Assembly (NCBI RefSeq): GCF_033958435.1
Contig: NC_134138.1
Coordinates: forward strand, 177,118,798 to 177,182,797
Origin: Carettochelys insculpta
Lineage: Eukaryota > Chordata > Testudines > Carettochelyidae
Length of the DNA stretch: 64,000 nucleotides
Direction: 5' to 3'
A program made the translations under genes and the position numbers. Shown here piece after piece: positions 34,100 through 43,387 of this stretch. How positions within the stretch are numbered: the stretch's first letter is position 1; every line of letters begins with the position of its first letter. A model generated the notes under the pieces. The model was not told the DNA's origin. It did no database searches and was given only the letters and a program-made list of their open reading frames with translations.

Positions 34100-35790
34100 T
34101 CCTGGAGCAGGGCCGAGATCCAGGCCCTGCTGGACTTGTGGGCAGAGAAGGAAATGCTCTAGGACACCACAGCCAGGTGCAGGAACACTGACATTTACAG
34201 CCAAATGGTAGAAGCCCTGGCAGAATGGGGCCACCCCTGCCACCCCTTTGAACAGGTGTGTGCAGGGATACGTAAAGGAATTATGGCAGGGGTATGTGTG
34301 GGCCTGGGACACTGCGGGATGCTCAGGGCAGGACACTCTGAGGGAGCACATCACCCCCTGGCCTCAGCCTGGACTCAGAGGTCAAGGCCCCTCTTGTCAA
34401 ACAGAAACCCAAGGAGGAGCCCAGCCACCAGAGGTGCAGCACCAGGAGACACATTTGGAGACCAGCAGCCTGGTCATTGTGCTGGACCCTGTCCCTGGCA
34501 GCTAGGATGCCTCCCAGGCCTCCTTCAAGCTTCACAAGAGTTCCCTCGGTGAGTGCCCCATTTGTCACACATGCCAGAGTGTGGGGGGGCAGGGATAGGT
34601 GGTGCAGCCTGCGAGCAGTGTTTGGCTGGGAACCCACAATGCAGTTCCAGCATGCGGAACCACGTGCAACGGTAATGTGCCCCACCCGGCCCCTGCAGAT
34701 AGCCCCAGGGCACTGGTGGCATTCTGCTGCCAGGCTTGCAGGAGGCCAGACGACCATCAGGCCCCCAAAGTTGCGGGGAGGTGCCTCCCTGCACCTGCCA
34801 TGGCTGGAAGCAGGCTAGCCACCAGGGCACAGGCATGACCCCAGACACACCAAGGAGTGCAGCACACAGCACATTGGCATGCCTGCATGCACGAGGCAGC
34901 ACTCCTGCAGGCAGCACTGCGAGTCACAGGTGGGTGAGAGGGCCCCAGAGAGGGCCAGGCTGCTCCCAGCTCCTCTGTGGCTGGACACCCCTCTTGGACA
35001 CTAGCCTGTTGAGTGGGATGGGAGTGCGGCAGCGGGCAATACAGTTCTGGAGGCACCTCAGAGTCCCTGGGCAGCAGGGCCTGCTGTGAAGGCCACACAT
35101 GTCTTTGCTCCTGGGGCACCCCCCTCCCTTGGCCCGGGGGGTGTTGGTTGCTGCCCACAGTGGGGGCAGGGCCTCAGGGGCTGTGTTGCATGAATGACTC
35201 GCCGTCTCCCCCTCCTTGTGTTCAGTACAGCTGGACATGCATCAGCTGAGGGCCGGGCCACCCCAGCAACACCACCAGATGGCCCCCGGAGCTGGAGCAG
35301 GAGGTGGAGGGTGCACAAGGACATCATGTGGCAGCATGTTGCCATCCTCAAGGACATAAAACACACCCTGGCCTACCACGTCCGGGAGGACGTGGAGTGG
35401 CTGTCACAGGACCAGCTGATGTCCCGCTGTGACTCAGTCATCAGTGTCTGGTGGGATATGCTGGCCCCGCCACCCAACGCTGCGCCTGCTGCTCTATATC
35501 CAGCTGCCCTTCGCAAGGTATCCTGGACCTCCGCTTGCTCCCCTGGGCAGTGGCCAGGCCCCCTCCTTCTGTCCCCCTGCCTCCTCCCACCAATCCAGAC
35601 CCTCTTCCCTCATCCATACTTCCCTCTGGTCCCAGCCCCCGGCCAGCCCAATGGGGGCCCTTTACGTGCAGAGGGAGGGCAGCCCGAATGCGCAGCAGGA
35701 GGGGGCCCTGAGGCCTGTGCCACTGAGGGCCCCACTCCCCCTCAGGTTCATGGCACATTAGGCCTGCATCCTGACAGCTCAGGCACTCAT
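34100..35790 (+). pseudogene. Myb/SANT-like gene remnant of Harbinger family 2
   Basis: Pieces of the trihelix survive in different frames. HAPSWSRAEIQALLDLWAEKEML lies near 34090-34160, IYSQMVEALAEWGH at 34195-34235, and YVKELWQGYVWAWDTAGCSG at about 34270-34325. A likely second exon gives KDIMWQHVAILKDIKHTLAYHVREDVEWLSQDQ-type helical sequence at 35315-35420. No continuous frame spans the gene, so it is a pseudogene. Confidence 0.65.
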
Positions 35791-35819
35791 TGAATTGCTC
35801 CCTGCTGGGTCCAGGTGTC

Positions 35820-36859
35820 CGGTTTACAGCTTCATCAGCCACGACATGAGGAGGTAAGCCATGTCCCCCACTATGCCCTCCAACCACAGCTCATGGCGGG
35901 AGATGAATGTGCCCACCTCCAGCTTCTGGTACAGGCTGGAATTGTAGAATACATGGGTGTCATGCGCCCTGCAATGCAAATGTCCATGAACAGTCCACAG
36001 TGGTCAACCACGGCCTCCGTCACCATTAAGAAGTAGCCTTTCCTATTGATGAACTTCGCTGTCCAATGCTTCAGGGTGTAGATCAGGATTTGGTCCCATC
36101 AATATCTCCAACATGGTTTGGGAGTCCCAGGGCAGCTAATCCAGCCACGACCTGGTCAAAGTCTCCCAGATGGATGGCCCTCTGCAGCGGGATCAATTTC
36201 ACAGAATCACAGAGCTGAAAGGGGCCTCAGGAGGTCATCTAGTCCAGCCCCCTGCTTCAAGCAGGATCAACCCCTGCTAAGTCATCCCAGCCAGGACCTT
36301 GTCCCGCCAGGACTTGAAAACCTCGACGGGTGGAGAATCCACCGCCTCTCTAGCTGATGGCTCTCTTGACCTGCTGAGGGAGGCGACTGAACACGCAAGA
36401 TGGGGACTGAGGGAGAAAGTACAAAGTACATGGGCCCTTAGGGGGTCCCCAGCTGCTCCCCCACAGCCCTCTGGGACCCCCCCCAATTGAGGCCACTCCC
36501 TAGCAGCAGGGCTCCGTGAGGGTGAGATGGCACCATATGCTGGGAATGGGGCTTGCCGAAGGTCACCCTTTGGCGGGTTGCCCTGGCTCTCCCCCCCACC
36601 GTGGGGCCCCAACAGTGGACCTCCTCACACCAAACTGGCTGCCCAGCAATCGGTAGTTTTTGGGGCTGGCAAGTTCCCAGACGGCAATTGCATCCCACTT
36701 CTCCACGAGGATGGCGAGCTGCAGCTGGGTGTTGCGCCTCTGGAGGGCAGGGGACAGCCAGGCGCAAAGCTCCAAGAACATGGCCTTCTGCAGGCAGAAG
36801 TTTTGGCGCCACTGCTGATCATCCCACCACCCCATGACCAGCCAGTCCCACCAGTCCAA
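35820..36859 (-). pseudogene. Harbinger family-2 transposase remnant
   Basis: The N-terminal part is open at 36859-36563: WWDDQQWRQNFCLQKAMFLELCAWLSPAL ... AVWELASPKNYRLLGSQFGV parallels WDDDRWLRNFRMSRQTFLELCQWLTPAL ... YRSVGQQFGV of family 1. After a CR1 insertion, broken frames at 36180-35830 give LGDFDQVVAGLAALGLPNHVG, DGTK (first catalytic Asp) and INRKGYF. The third catalytic block was not found. Confidence 0.78.
36197..36370 (-). mobile_element. CR1 LINE 3' fragment inside Harbinger family 2
   Basis: It starts on + with TTCACAGAATCACAGAGCTG and continues with GGGGCCTCAGGAGGTCATCT and AGTCCAGCCCCCTGC, the reversed CR1 3' end. It separates transposase coding blocks, so it is younger than the host element. 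Confidence 0.88.
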
Positions 36860-37450
36860 ACACGTGTGGTGCCTCTAGAGCTGCCTGTGCACCGTGTGGA
36901 GTTGGGTGGAGGTGTGCAAGTCCTGCAGGCAAGACAACAGTCCCGAAGAGGATCTCAGGGTCAACCTCACTGAGGAACAGGAAAGCAGCTGCCAGAAAGT
37001 TCAGGACAAGCCACAGCCTGCCATGTGGGACCACTACAATCCCAGAGGCAGCACCAGCAGCAGGGCACCCAGGGACCAGCTGTGTCACCCACAAATGCAG
37101 GGCAAGTACAGCAGGCACTGCGAGAGCTTTGCTGTCTCACACGGGGTAGGCAAGCCGGCAGCGGGGGCACAGAACCACTATCTGAAGGGGTCCCTTTAAG
37201 CACGTGTCTCTGCAGAGCTCTGGCACTGGCTCTCAGAAGGAACCAGTGACTGCAGCCCTGGCTGACACGGTTGAAGTTGGCCGTTTCGCTAAGAGTGTGG
37301 CTGGTCTGTCTGTCTCCTCTCTATCAGGACAGCAGATCGCTCTTTTGATGCACCTTGGTGTCTGGACCCACTCGGTCAACAAGAGTTTTGCCACAAGATA
37401 CCTTCTGGCACAAACTTCTGTTGACAAAACCCTGCAGTCTAAACATAGCA

Positions 37451-38924
37451 TTAGTCCAGTGTCTAACAACACACAACCCAAGAAGAAGCAAACACTACCC
37501 TCTTTTGAGCTTGTAGGCATTGCATGAGAGAATGGCTGCAGCATGCACCAAGGGGGTTATGGCACAGGGCATGACCTTGACATGAGTCTAAAACAATATT
37601 GATTTGCAGACAACATCTGTGCTCTCAAGAGATAAGATGTGGCACCACATGTTGTTTGTGGTGAATTATTAGAAGTTAATAGCAATTGCTTTTCCCATGA
37701 TTGCTGGTTTATGTCATTATTTGTACACTAGAAGATTTACCCAGCATTGCTTGGGTCCTTAACTAATTTAATTTGTGTGGGGTTTTTTTGTTTTTAATTT
37801 TTGGAAAATAAAATGAAAATGTACATGCTTCTTTAAATCATTGCTCTAGGGTGGGGCTGGGGATAGACGGTTCAGTGTGCCGGCTGCCTGAGGAAGATAG
37901 GACTATGCCAGCCCTCACGCACCACAGCAGTTTAGGGCCAGGTGAGAAGCGCCTCTCCAGGACCACTGCAGCTCCTGCAGACACATTAGGGGAGGGGTGC
38001 ATGTCCCTCAGCTGGGGCAGGTCCAGGTTCATCTACTCCCTGGGCTGCCCAGCCAGAGTGCAAAATGTAGTAAACTCTGCTCTTTCCCCTTACTCCCTAA
38101 TGAAGGGGAACAGCCAGCAATGTTCTTGTACCATGGGTGGGGGGCAGGTTCATCCCCCCACCATCCCTATAGGGCATCTGGGGATGAAAGGCAGAGAACA
38201 GTAGCAGATGGGGTGGGGGTGCCTCCAACCAGCCCTTTTCACCTGCCTGGTAAGTCTACCCCTTTTCTGTTTGGGTTTATAAGAAGCAATCTCATTCTAG
38301 GCACATCTCATTTTCCTGAAACAACCAAACCCTTACCTTGTTTTAAGCTGCGGTAAGAGGAATCTGCATACAAATTTGATGGTCCTAGCTCTTACTGTTT
38401 AGAATGAGTTCTTGAACAGACAGGCAGACTCTTTCAAATATATTGTAGATTATTATTAAGTACTGGGAATGCAGACCAAACATACAGTGGAACCCTGGGT
38501 ATCTAACCTAACCGGGATTGAAGGTTGGTCAGATAACAGGAGTCTCAGACGGTATGGAATACTAATGAAAGAACTGGCACAAATATCTATAAAATGAATG
38601 TATTACTAATTCCAATGAGAACACAACATGGCCATCAAATACAAAACATCACAAACAAAACTAGCATTTATAATAATTTTGTAAATAAATCAGTTCATTA
38701 TTTAAAGCAGTGAGTGTTTGGGATTTGGTTTTGAGCATCTTTTCTTTGTCGCCAGGTCAAACCAGTGTCTGAAAAGCAGTACGTCTGTAGCAGTCACTTC
38801 CCTTTGCTGCTCACCATAAACAAGTGCTGCCTACAAAACATTCAGTCCCTCACTGACTCTATCCTCTTATCTAGTCTGGTGTTATTGTCCTCCATATCAT
38901 CATAATCACCATGATTCACAAGCT
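37451..38924. other. Intergenic stretch with minor repeats
   Basis: A hairpin-like ACCCAGCATTGCTTGGGT lies at 37738-37755, in a context seen as a repeat end in reptiles. A fragment at 38487-38560 beginning CAGTGGAACCCTGGGTATCT resembles a pogo/Tigger-type left end. The open frames at 37851-38356 are unrecognised. Confidence 0.4.
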
Positions 38925-40297
38925 CTATTATCAGAGAGGTAGCCGTGTTAGTCTGTAGCTTCGAGAACAAGAAGAAGTCTTGTGGTACCTTATAGACTAA
39001 CAGATATTCTGCAGCAGAAGCTTTCGTGGGCAAAGACCTGCTTCATCAGATGCATGAGTAGGGAGGGTGGTTTCAGAGGGGTATTTAAAGAGTAGGGTCC
39101 CAGTAAGAGGGAGGGCCAGAGCTGACAAGGTCTATTCAGCAGGGTGGAAATGTCTCAGTATCAATGGTAGTTATCAAAAGAGGAAAAAACAAATCAGATC
39201 ACACAGGGGGATGTGAGCTTTTGTCAGTGTGTAATGGGCCGTGTCTACACTAGCCCCAAACTTCGAAATGGCCACGCAAATGGCCATTTCGAAGTTTACT
39301 AATGAAGCGCTGAAATGCATATTCAGCGCTTCATTAGCATGCGGGCGGCCGCGGCACTTCAAAATTGACGCGCCTCGCCGCTGTGCGGCTCGTCCCGACG
39401 GGGCTCCTTTTCGAAAGGACCCTGCCTACTTCGAAGTCCCCTTATTCCCATCTGCTCATGGGTTATGCGACCAGCATCTGATGAAGTGAGTCTGTGCTCA
39501 CAAAAGCTCATGCTCAAAACTTTTCTGTTAGTCTATAAGGTGCCACAGGACCCTTTGTTGCTGGTGTAGATATGTGAGCAGAGTTGGCAGCAAGGACTGT
39601 TGCAGGGGCTGGTTCCAGGCCTAGAGTCGCTGGTTTGTGATTTGTAGTGGCTGGTGAGGATTTGTTTAAGGTTGACAGGCTGCTCATAGGCGAGGACAGG
39701 CCTGCCTCCCAAAGTCTGTGAGAGTGAAAGATCATTGTTCAGGATGGGTTGCAGATCACTGATGATGCGCTGGAGAGGCCTTAGGTGGGGGCTGTATGTG
39801 ATGGTCAGTGGTGTTCTCTTGTTTTCCTTGCGAGGCCTGTCTTGTAGCAGGTGGCTTCTGGGTACCCGTCTGGCTCTATCAATCTGTTTCCTCACTTCCT
39901 TAGGTAGGTTCTGTAGTTTGAGGAAAGCTTGGTAAAGGTCTTGTAGATGTTTATCTCTGTCTGATGGATCAGAGCAAATACAGTTGTACCTTAGTGCCTG
40001 GCTGTAAACAAAGGATCATGTAGTATGCCCTGGATGGAATCTGGAGGCACATAGATAAGCATAGCCATCTGTGGGTTTTCAGTATAGAGTAGTATTTATG
40101 TGACTGTCGCTTATCTGTACAATAATGTCCAAGAAGTGAATTTCTTGTGTGGACTGGTCCAGGCAAAAGCTGATGGTCGGGTGGAAACTGTTGAAATCAG
40201 GTGGAACTCTTCAAGAGCCTCCTTCCCATGGGTCCAGATGATGAAGATGTCATCAATGTAGTGCAGGTAGAGGAGGGGCACTAGGGGATGAAAACTG
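38925..40297 (-). mobile_element. Penelope-like element, rearranged, with RT motif
   Basis: On the - strand the reverse transcriptase motif YLHYIDDIFIIWTHGKEALEEF (YxDD box) lies at 40275-40210, followed by the linker and Cys-rich region (KQIDRARRVPRSHLL, LQRIISDLQPILNND, CNSPCCQLCSHIYTSNK) to 39560. The GIY-YIG domain is missing. At 39560 the body joins a terminal-repeat block in the opposite sense (39480-39558). A second terminal block in the expected sense is at 38930-39060. A half-copy of a palindromic MITE (39237-39463) lies between them. Confidence 0.78.
39237..39463. mobile_element. Half-copy of palindromic GTCTACAC MITE
   Basis: It starts GGCCGTGTCTACACTAGCCC after ATG. It matches the left half of the element at 41638-42073 through the central CTTATTCCCATCTGCTCATG, then stops. 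The right arm is absent, so it is truncated or was deleted together with adjoining Penelope sequence. Confidence 0.8.
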
Positions 40298-40528
40298 AGA
40301 ACTACAATACCCACCTTAAGGATGGCCTGATCGGTATCACACTGTACCAGAAACTCACTGATCGCTATACTTACCTACACCCTTCTAGCTTCCATACTGC
40401 ACACATAATTAGATCCCTTGTTTACAGTCAAGCCCTTAGGCACAATCGCATTTGCTCTGATCCAACTGACAGAGACCAAAATCTACAAGATCTTTACCAA
40501 ATATTCATAAACCTGAATTACCCACCAG

Positions 40529-41222
40529 AGCTGTGTCTACATGTGCACGCTACTTCGAAGTAGCGGCACTAACTTCGAAATAGCGCCCGTCATGGCTACA
40601 TGTGTTGGGCGCTATTTCAATGTTAACGTCGACATTAGGCGGCGAGACGTCGAAGCCGCTAACCCCATGAGGGGATGGGAATAGCGCCCTACTTCGAAGT
40701 TGAACGTCGAAGTAGGGCATGTGTAGCCGATCCGCGTCCCACAACATCGAAATAGCGGGGTCTGCCATGGCAGCCATCAGCTGAGGGGTTGAGAGATGCT
40801 CTCTCTCCAGCCCCTGCGGGGCTCTATGGTCACCGTGTGCAGCAGCCCTTAGCCCAGGGCTTCTGGCTGCTACTGCGGCAGCTGGGGATCCATGCTGCAT
40901 GCACAGGGTCTGCAACCAGTTGTCGGCTCTGTGGATCTTGTGTTGTTTAGTGCAACTGTGTCTGGGAGGGGCCCTTTAAGGGAGCGGCTTGCTGTTGAGT
41001 CCGCCCTGTGACCCTGGCTACAGCTGTTCCTGGCACCCTTATTTTGATGCGTGGTACTTTGGCGTGTAGACGTTCCCTTGCAGAGCCTATTTTGATGTGG
41101 TGCTGCCCAACGTCGAAGTTGAACGTCGACGTTGCCAGCCCTGGAGGACGTGTAGACGTTATTCATCGGTCACTACATCGAAATAAGCTATTTCGATGTA
41201 GCGTGCACGTGTAGACGTAGCC
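40529..41222. mobile_element. Harbinger family-1 deletion derivative in Penelope
   Basis: This 694-bp sister of the 20611 and 30808 copies begins AGCTGTGTCTACATGTGCAC and ends CACGTGTAGACGTAGCC. It is bounded by perfect CAG triplets (40526-40528 and 41223-41225). The flanks are both Penelope coding sequence, so the pre-insertion site can be read directly. Confidence 0.9.
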
Positions 41223-41637
41223 CAGGAGAAATAAAAAACAAATTGACGGCCAGATGAATACCCAGAGATCAGCTACTCCAAAAGAGGCCCAAAAAAGCCA
41301 AGAACAGAACACCACTGGTCATCATCTACATGCCCCAACTCAAACCGCTGCATTGTATTATTAAAGACCTACAACCTATCCTTAATCAGGATGCCACACT
41401 CCAGAAGGCCCGAGGCGACAGGCCTGTTCTCTCCTACAGACAACCTCCCAACCTTATGAGGATTCTCACCAACAACTACAGTCTATACCCCAGGAATACC
41501 AGTCCTGGAACCTTTACTTGCAACAAAGACCGGTGCCAGTTTTGTCCACATACCTTTCCTGGAAATACCATCACTGGACCTAACCAGGTTATTCACAAAA
41601 TCAGGGGCACATTCTCATGTTCCTCAACGAACATCAT

Positions 41638-42073
41638 GGCTACATCTACACTAGCCAAAAACTTCAAAATGGCCATACAAATGTCCATGTTGAAGTTTAC
41701 TAATGCAGCACTGAAATACATATTCAGCACCTCATCAGCATGCGGGCGGCCACGGCACTTTGAAATTGACACGGCTCGCCACCGCACGACTCATTCAGAT
41801 GGGGCTCATTTTTGAAAGGACCCCGGCTATTTCGAAGTCCTCTTATTCCTATGAGCAGATGGAAATAAGGGGACTTCGAAGCAGCCCAGGTGCTTTTGAA
41901 AAGGAGCCCCGTCTGGACGAGCTGTGCGGCAGCAAGCCGCGTCAATTTCGAAGTGCCGCGGCCGCCTGCATGCTAATGAGGTGCTGAATATGTATTTCAG
42001 TGCTTCATTAGTAAACTACGAAATGGCCATTTGCACAGCCATTTCGAAATTTTTGGCTAGTGTAGACACGGCC
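41638..42073. mobile_element. Palindromic GTCTACAC MITE in Penelope GIY-YIG region
   Basis: This 436-bp element starts GGCTACATCTACACTAGCC and ends GGCTAGTGTAGACACGGCC, flanked by CAT on both sides (41635-41637 and 42074-42076). The arms are long and nearly symmetrical around 41850-41885. The uninterrupted Penelope copy on the - strand at 30426-30653 shows the empty target. Confidence 0.9.
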
Positions 42074-42899
42074 CATATCTGCCATCATGTACCAACAATG
42101 CCCAGGTGCTTTGTATATTGGACAGACTTCAAACTCCCTAAGACAAAGAGTTAATGGGCAAAAAACAGACATAAAAACAGTCCAGATCCACAAACCGGTT
42201 AGTCGACATTTTAATGGAGTGGGCCATTCTGTTAATAACTTAAGAGTTTGCGTGTTACTGAAGAAAAATTTTCACACCACTCGTGAAAGGGAGACTGCCT
42301 GTCTTTTATATTCAAATTCAGCACATTAACACGTGGTTTGAATTGGGATGGGAATTTCCTGAGTTACTAAAGGGGCTCCTTTGCATACTTGGCTTAATCT
42401 AATTCTTGACCTCCCCCCCACACCCCTCTACTCTCTGATTTGCGCTCCTTGATCATTTTTTTCTGATTTGTCCACCTTGATTACTGTTTTTGGTTCTCTG
42501 TGCCTTAAATATTGAATCTGTTCTGGTCTGGCTACGGTCTGAAAAAGTGGGTCTGTCCCACCAAAGCTCACCTAGTAAATTATTTTGTTAGTCTTTAAAG
42601 TGCTACTTGACTGCTTTTTGTTTTGTTTCCAAGTGTAACAAACAAAAGGCTTATTCCTGTACTAAACAGGACAAAGTCACTGGGAACGTAGTAGTGAGAG
42701 ATTTCACACTTGGTGCACAGGTAGTGGGCAAACATGTAACTCGGAGAGACAAGCACCCCACCCCTCTTCCGTCCAAGGTCCCTTCTACCCCCCCCAAACC
42801 CATTCCCCCGTTCAGCCACACCTCGAGCTAGTTCTCACAGAGCCAGGGCACCAAAGCCTCCGTGTGCTACAGCACCTGGCCACCCTGCCTCACACTGAT

Positions 42900-43290
42900 A
42901 CTCCACTCCACTCCCCCCATTCCCCCCAACACACCCCCACGTGCCCACACCCTCACAAGAGACACCGGGACTCCTACTGCCCTCCTTCGCCCCGCCCCTC
43001 GCCCTTTTCTGCCTCCCCTCTGCCCTGCCCACCAATCCCGTCGCGAGAAGTGGACGCTCGATCCGACAAGCCCCGACCCACCCTTCTCCTCTCATTGGCG
43101 CTCCTCCCTCCCCCCGCCCCTTCCGGCGCCCGTGCGGCTGCCGCGGAAACTAGTGGCAGGCGGGGATTGGCGGTCGCGGCGGCAGCCAATCCGCGAGCGG
43201 CACCTCAGCGCAGGCGTGGGGCGGGCGCGCGGCCCCCGAGCGGAGTCGGCGGTGGGGTGCCAGGCGGCAGCCGTGGTGGAGCGAGCAGGA
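42900..43290 (+). promoter_or_regulatory. CpG-island-like promoter and 5' region of PDIA4
   Basis: Composition shifts sharply to G+C-rich with frequent CG just upstream of the PDIA4 start. It has GC boxes (CCCCGCCCC near 43108), inverted CCAAT boxes at 43094-43098 and 43166-43170, and direct CCAAT at 43033-43037 and 43196-43200. No TATA box is evident. AGTGG-N9-ATTGG at 43152-43170 resembles an ER-stress response element in reverse orientation (consensus CCAAT-N9-CCACG, 4 of 5 in the second half). PDIA4 is a known unfolded-protein-response target. The transcription start is not determinable here. Confidence 0.7.
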
Positions 43291-43387
43291 ATGGAGGTGC
43301 GTCGGCTCTGCCTGTTGCTGGCGCTGCTGCTGGGGCTGGCGCAGCTCGCGCTCCTGGCCAACGCCCAAGGAGAGGAGGGCGATGGAG
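43291..43387 (+). CDS. PDIA4: PDIA4 exon 1: signal peptide
   Basis: The Met at 43291 is followed by Arg and a Leu-rich core ([18 protein letters not shown]) typical of a cleaved ER signal peptide. The donor is GGAG|GTGAGA at 43388, leaving phase 1. I chose this start because it puts the hydrophobic core at residues 8-23. The frame is open upstream to 42862 with another ATG there, but a long Pro/Arg-rich extension would bury the signal. Confidence 0.93.

Larger units (their letters stand above)
33590..37450. mobile_element. Harbinger family-2 element, complete but decayed
   Basis: This 3,861-bp element has inverted termini GGCTATGTCTAGATTGCAG at the left and, in reverse complement, GCTATGTTTAGACTGCAG at the right, each followed by TTTTGTCAACA motifs. 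Flanking triplets TGA and TTA are compatible with a decayed 3-bp duplication. It has the same convergent two-gene plan as family 1: a Myb-like gene on + (about 34100-35790) and a transposase on - (36859-35820). A CR1 fragment is inserted at 36197-36370. Confidence 0.8.
40298..42632 (+). mobile_element. Penelope-like element with RT tail and GIY-YIG domain
   Basis: It begins after the YxDD box with GLIGITLYQKLTDRYTYLHP (thumb region) through QNLQDLYQIFINLNYPP at 40520. It is interrupted by a Harbinger derivative (40529-41222). It resumes with the KKQID and Cys-rich linker region (41227-41635) and is interrupted again by a MITE (41638-42073). The GIY-YIG nuclease then reads ALYIGQTSNSLRQRVNGQKT and HFNGVGHS (42100-42330). 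The 3' terminal block (AAGTGGGTCTGTCCCACC ... TTAGTCTTTAAAGTGC) is at 42545-42632. Several indels break the frame. Confidence 0.82.

Noticed and set aside
35441..35887. 148-residue minus-strand frame in the family-2 Harbinger element
   Set aside because: It overlaps the Myb exon on + and the transposase relic on - in the wrong frame; not a gene.
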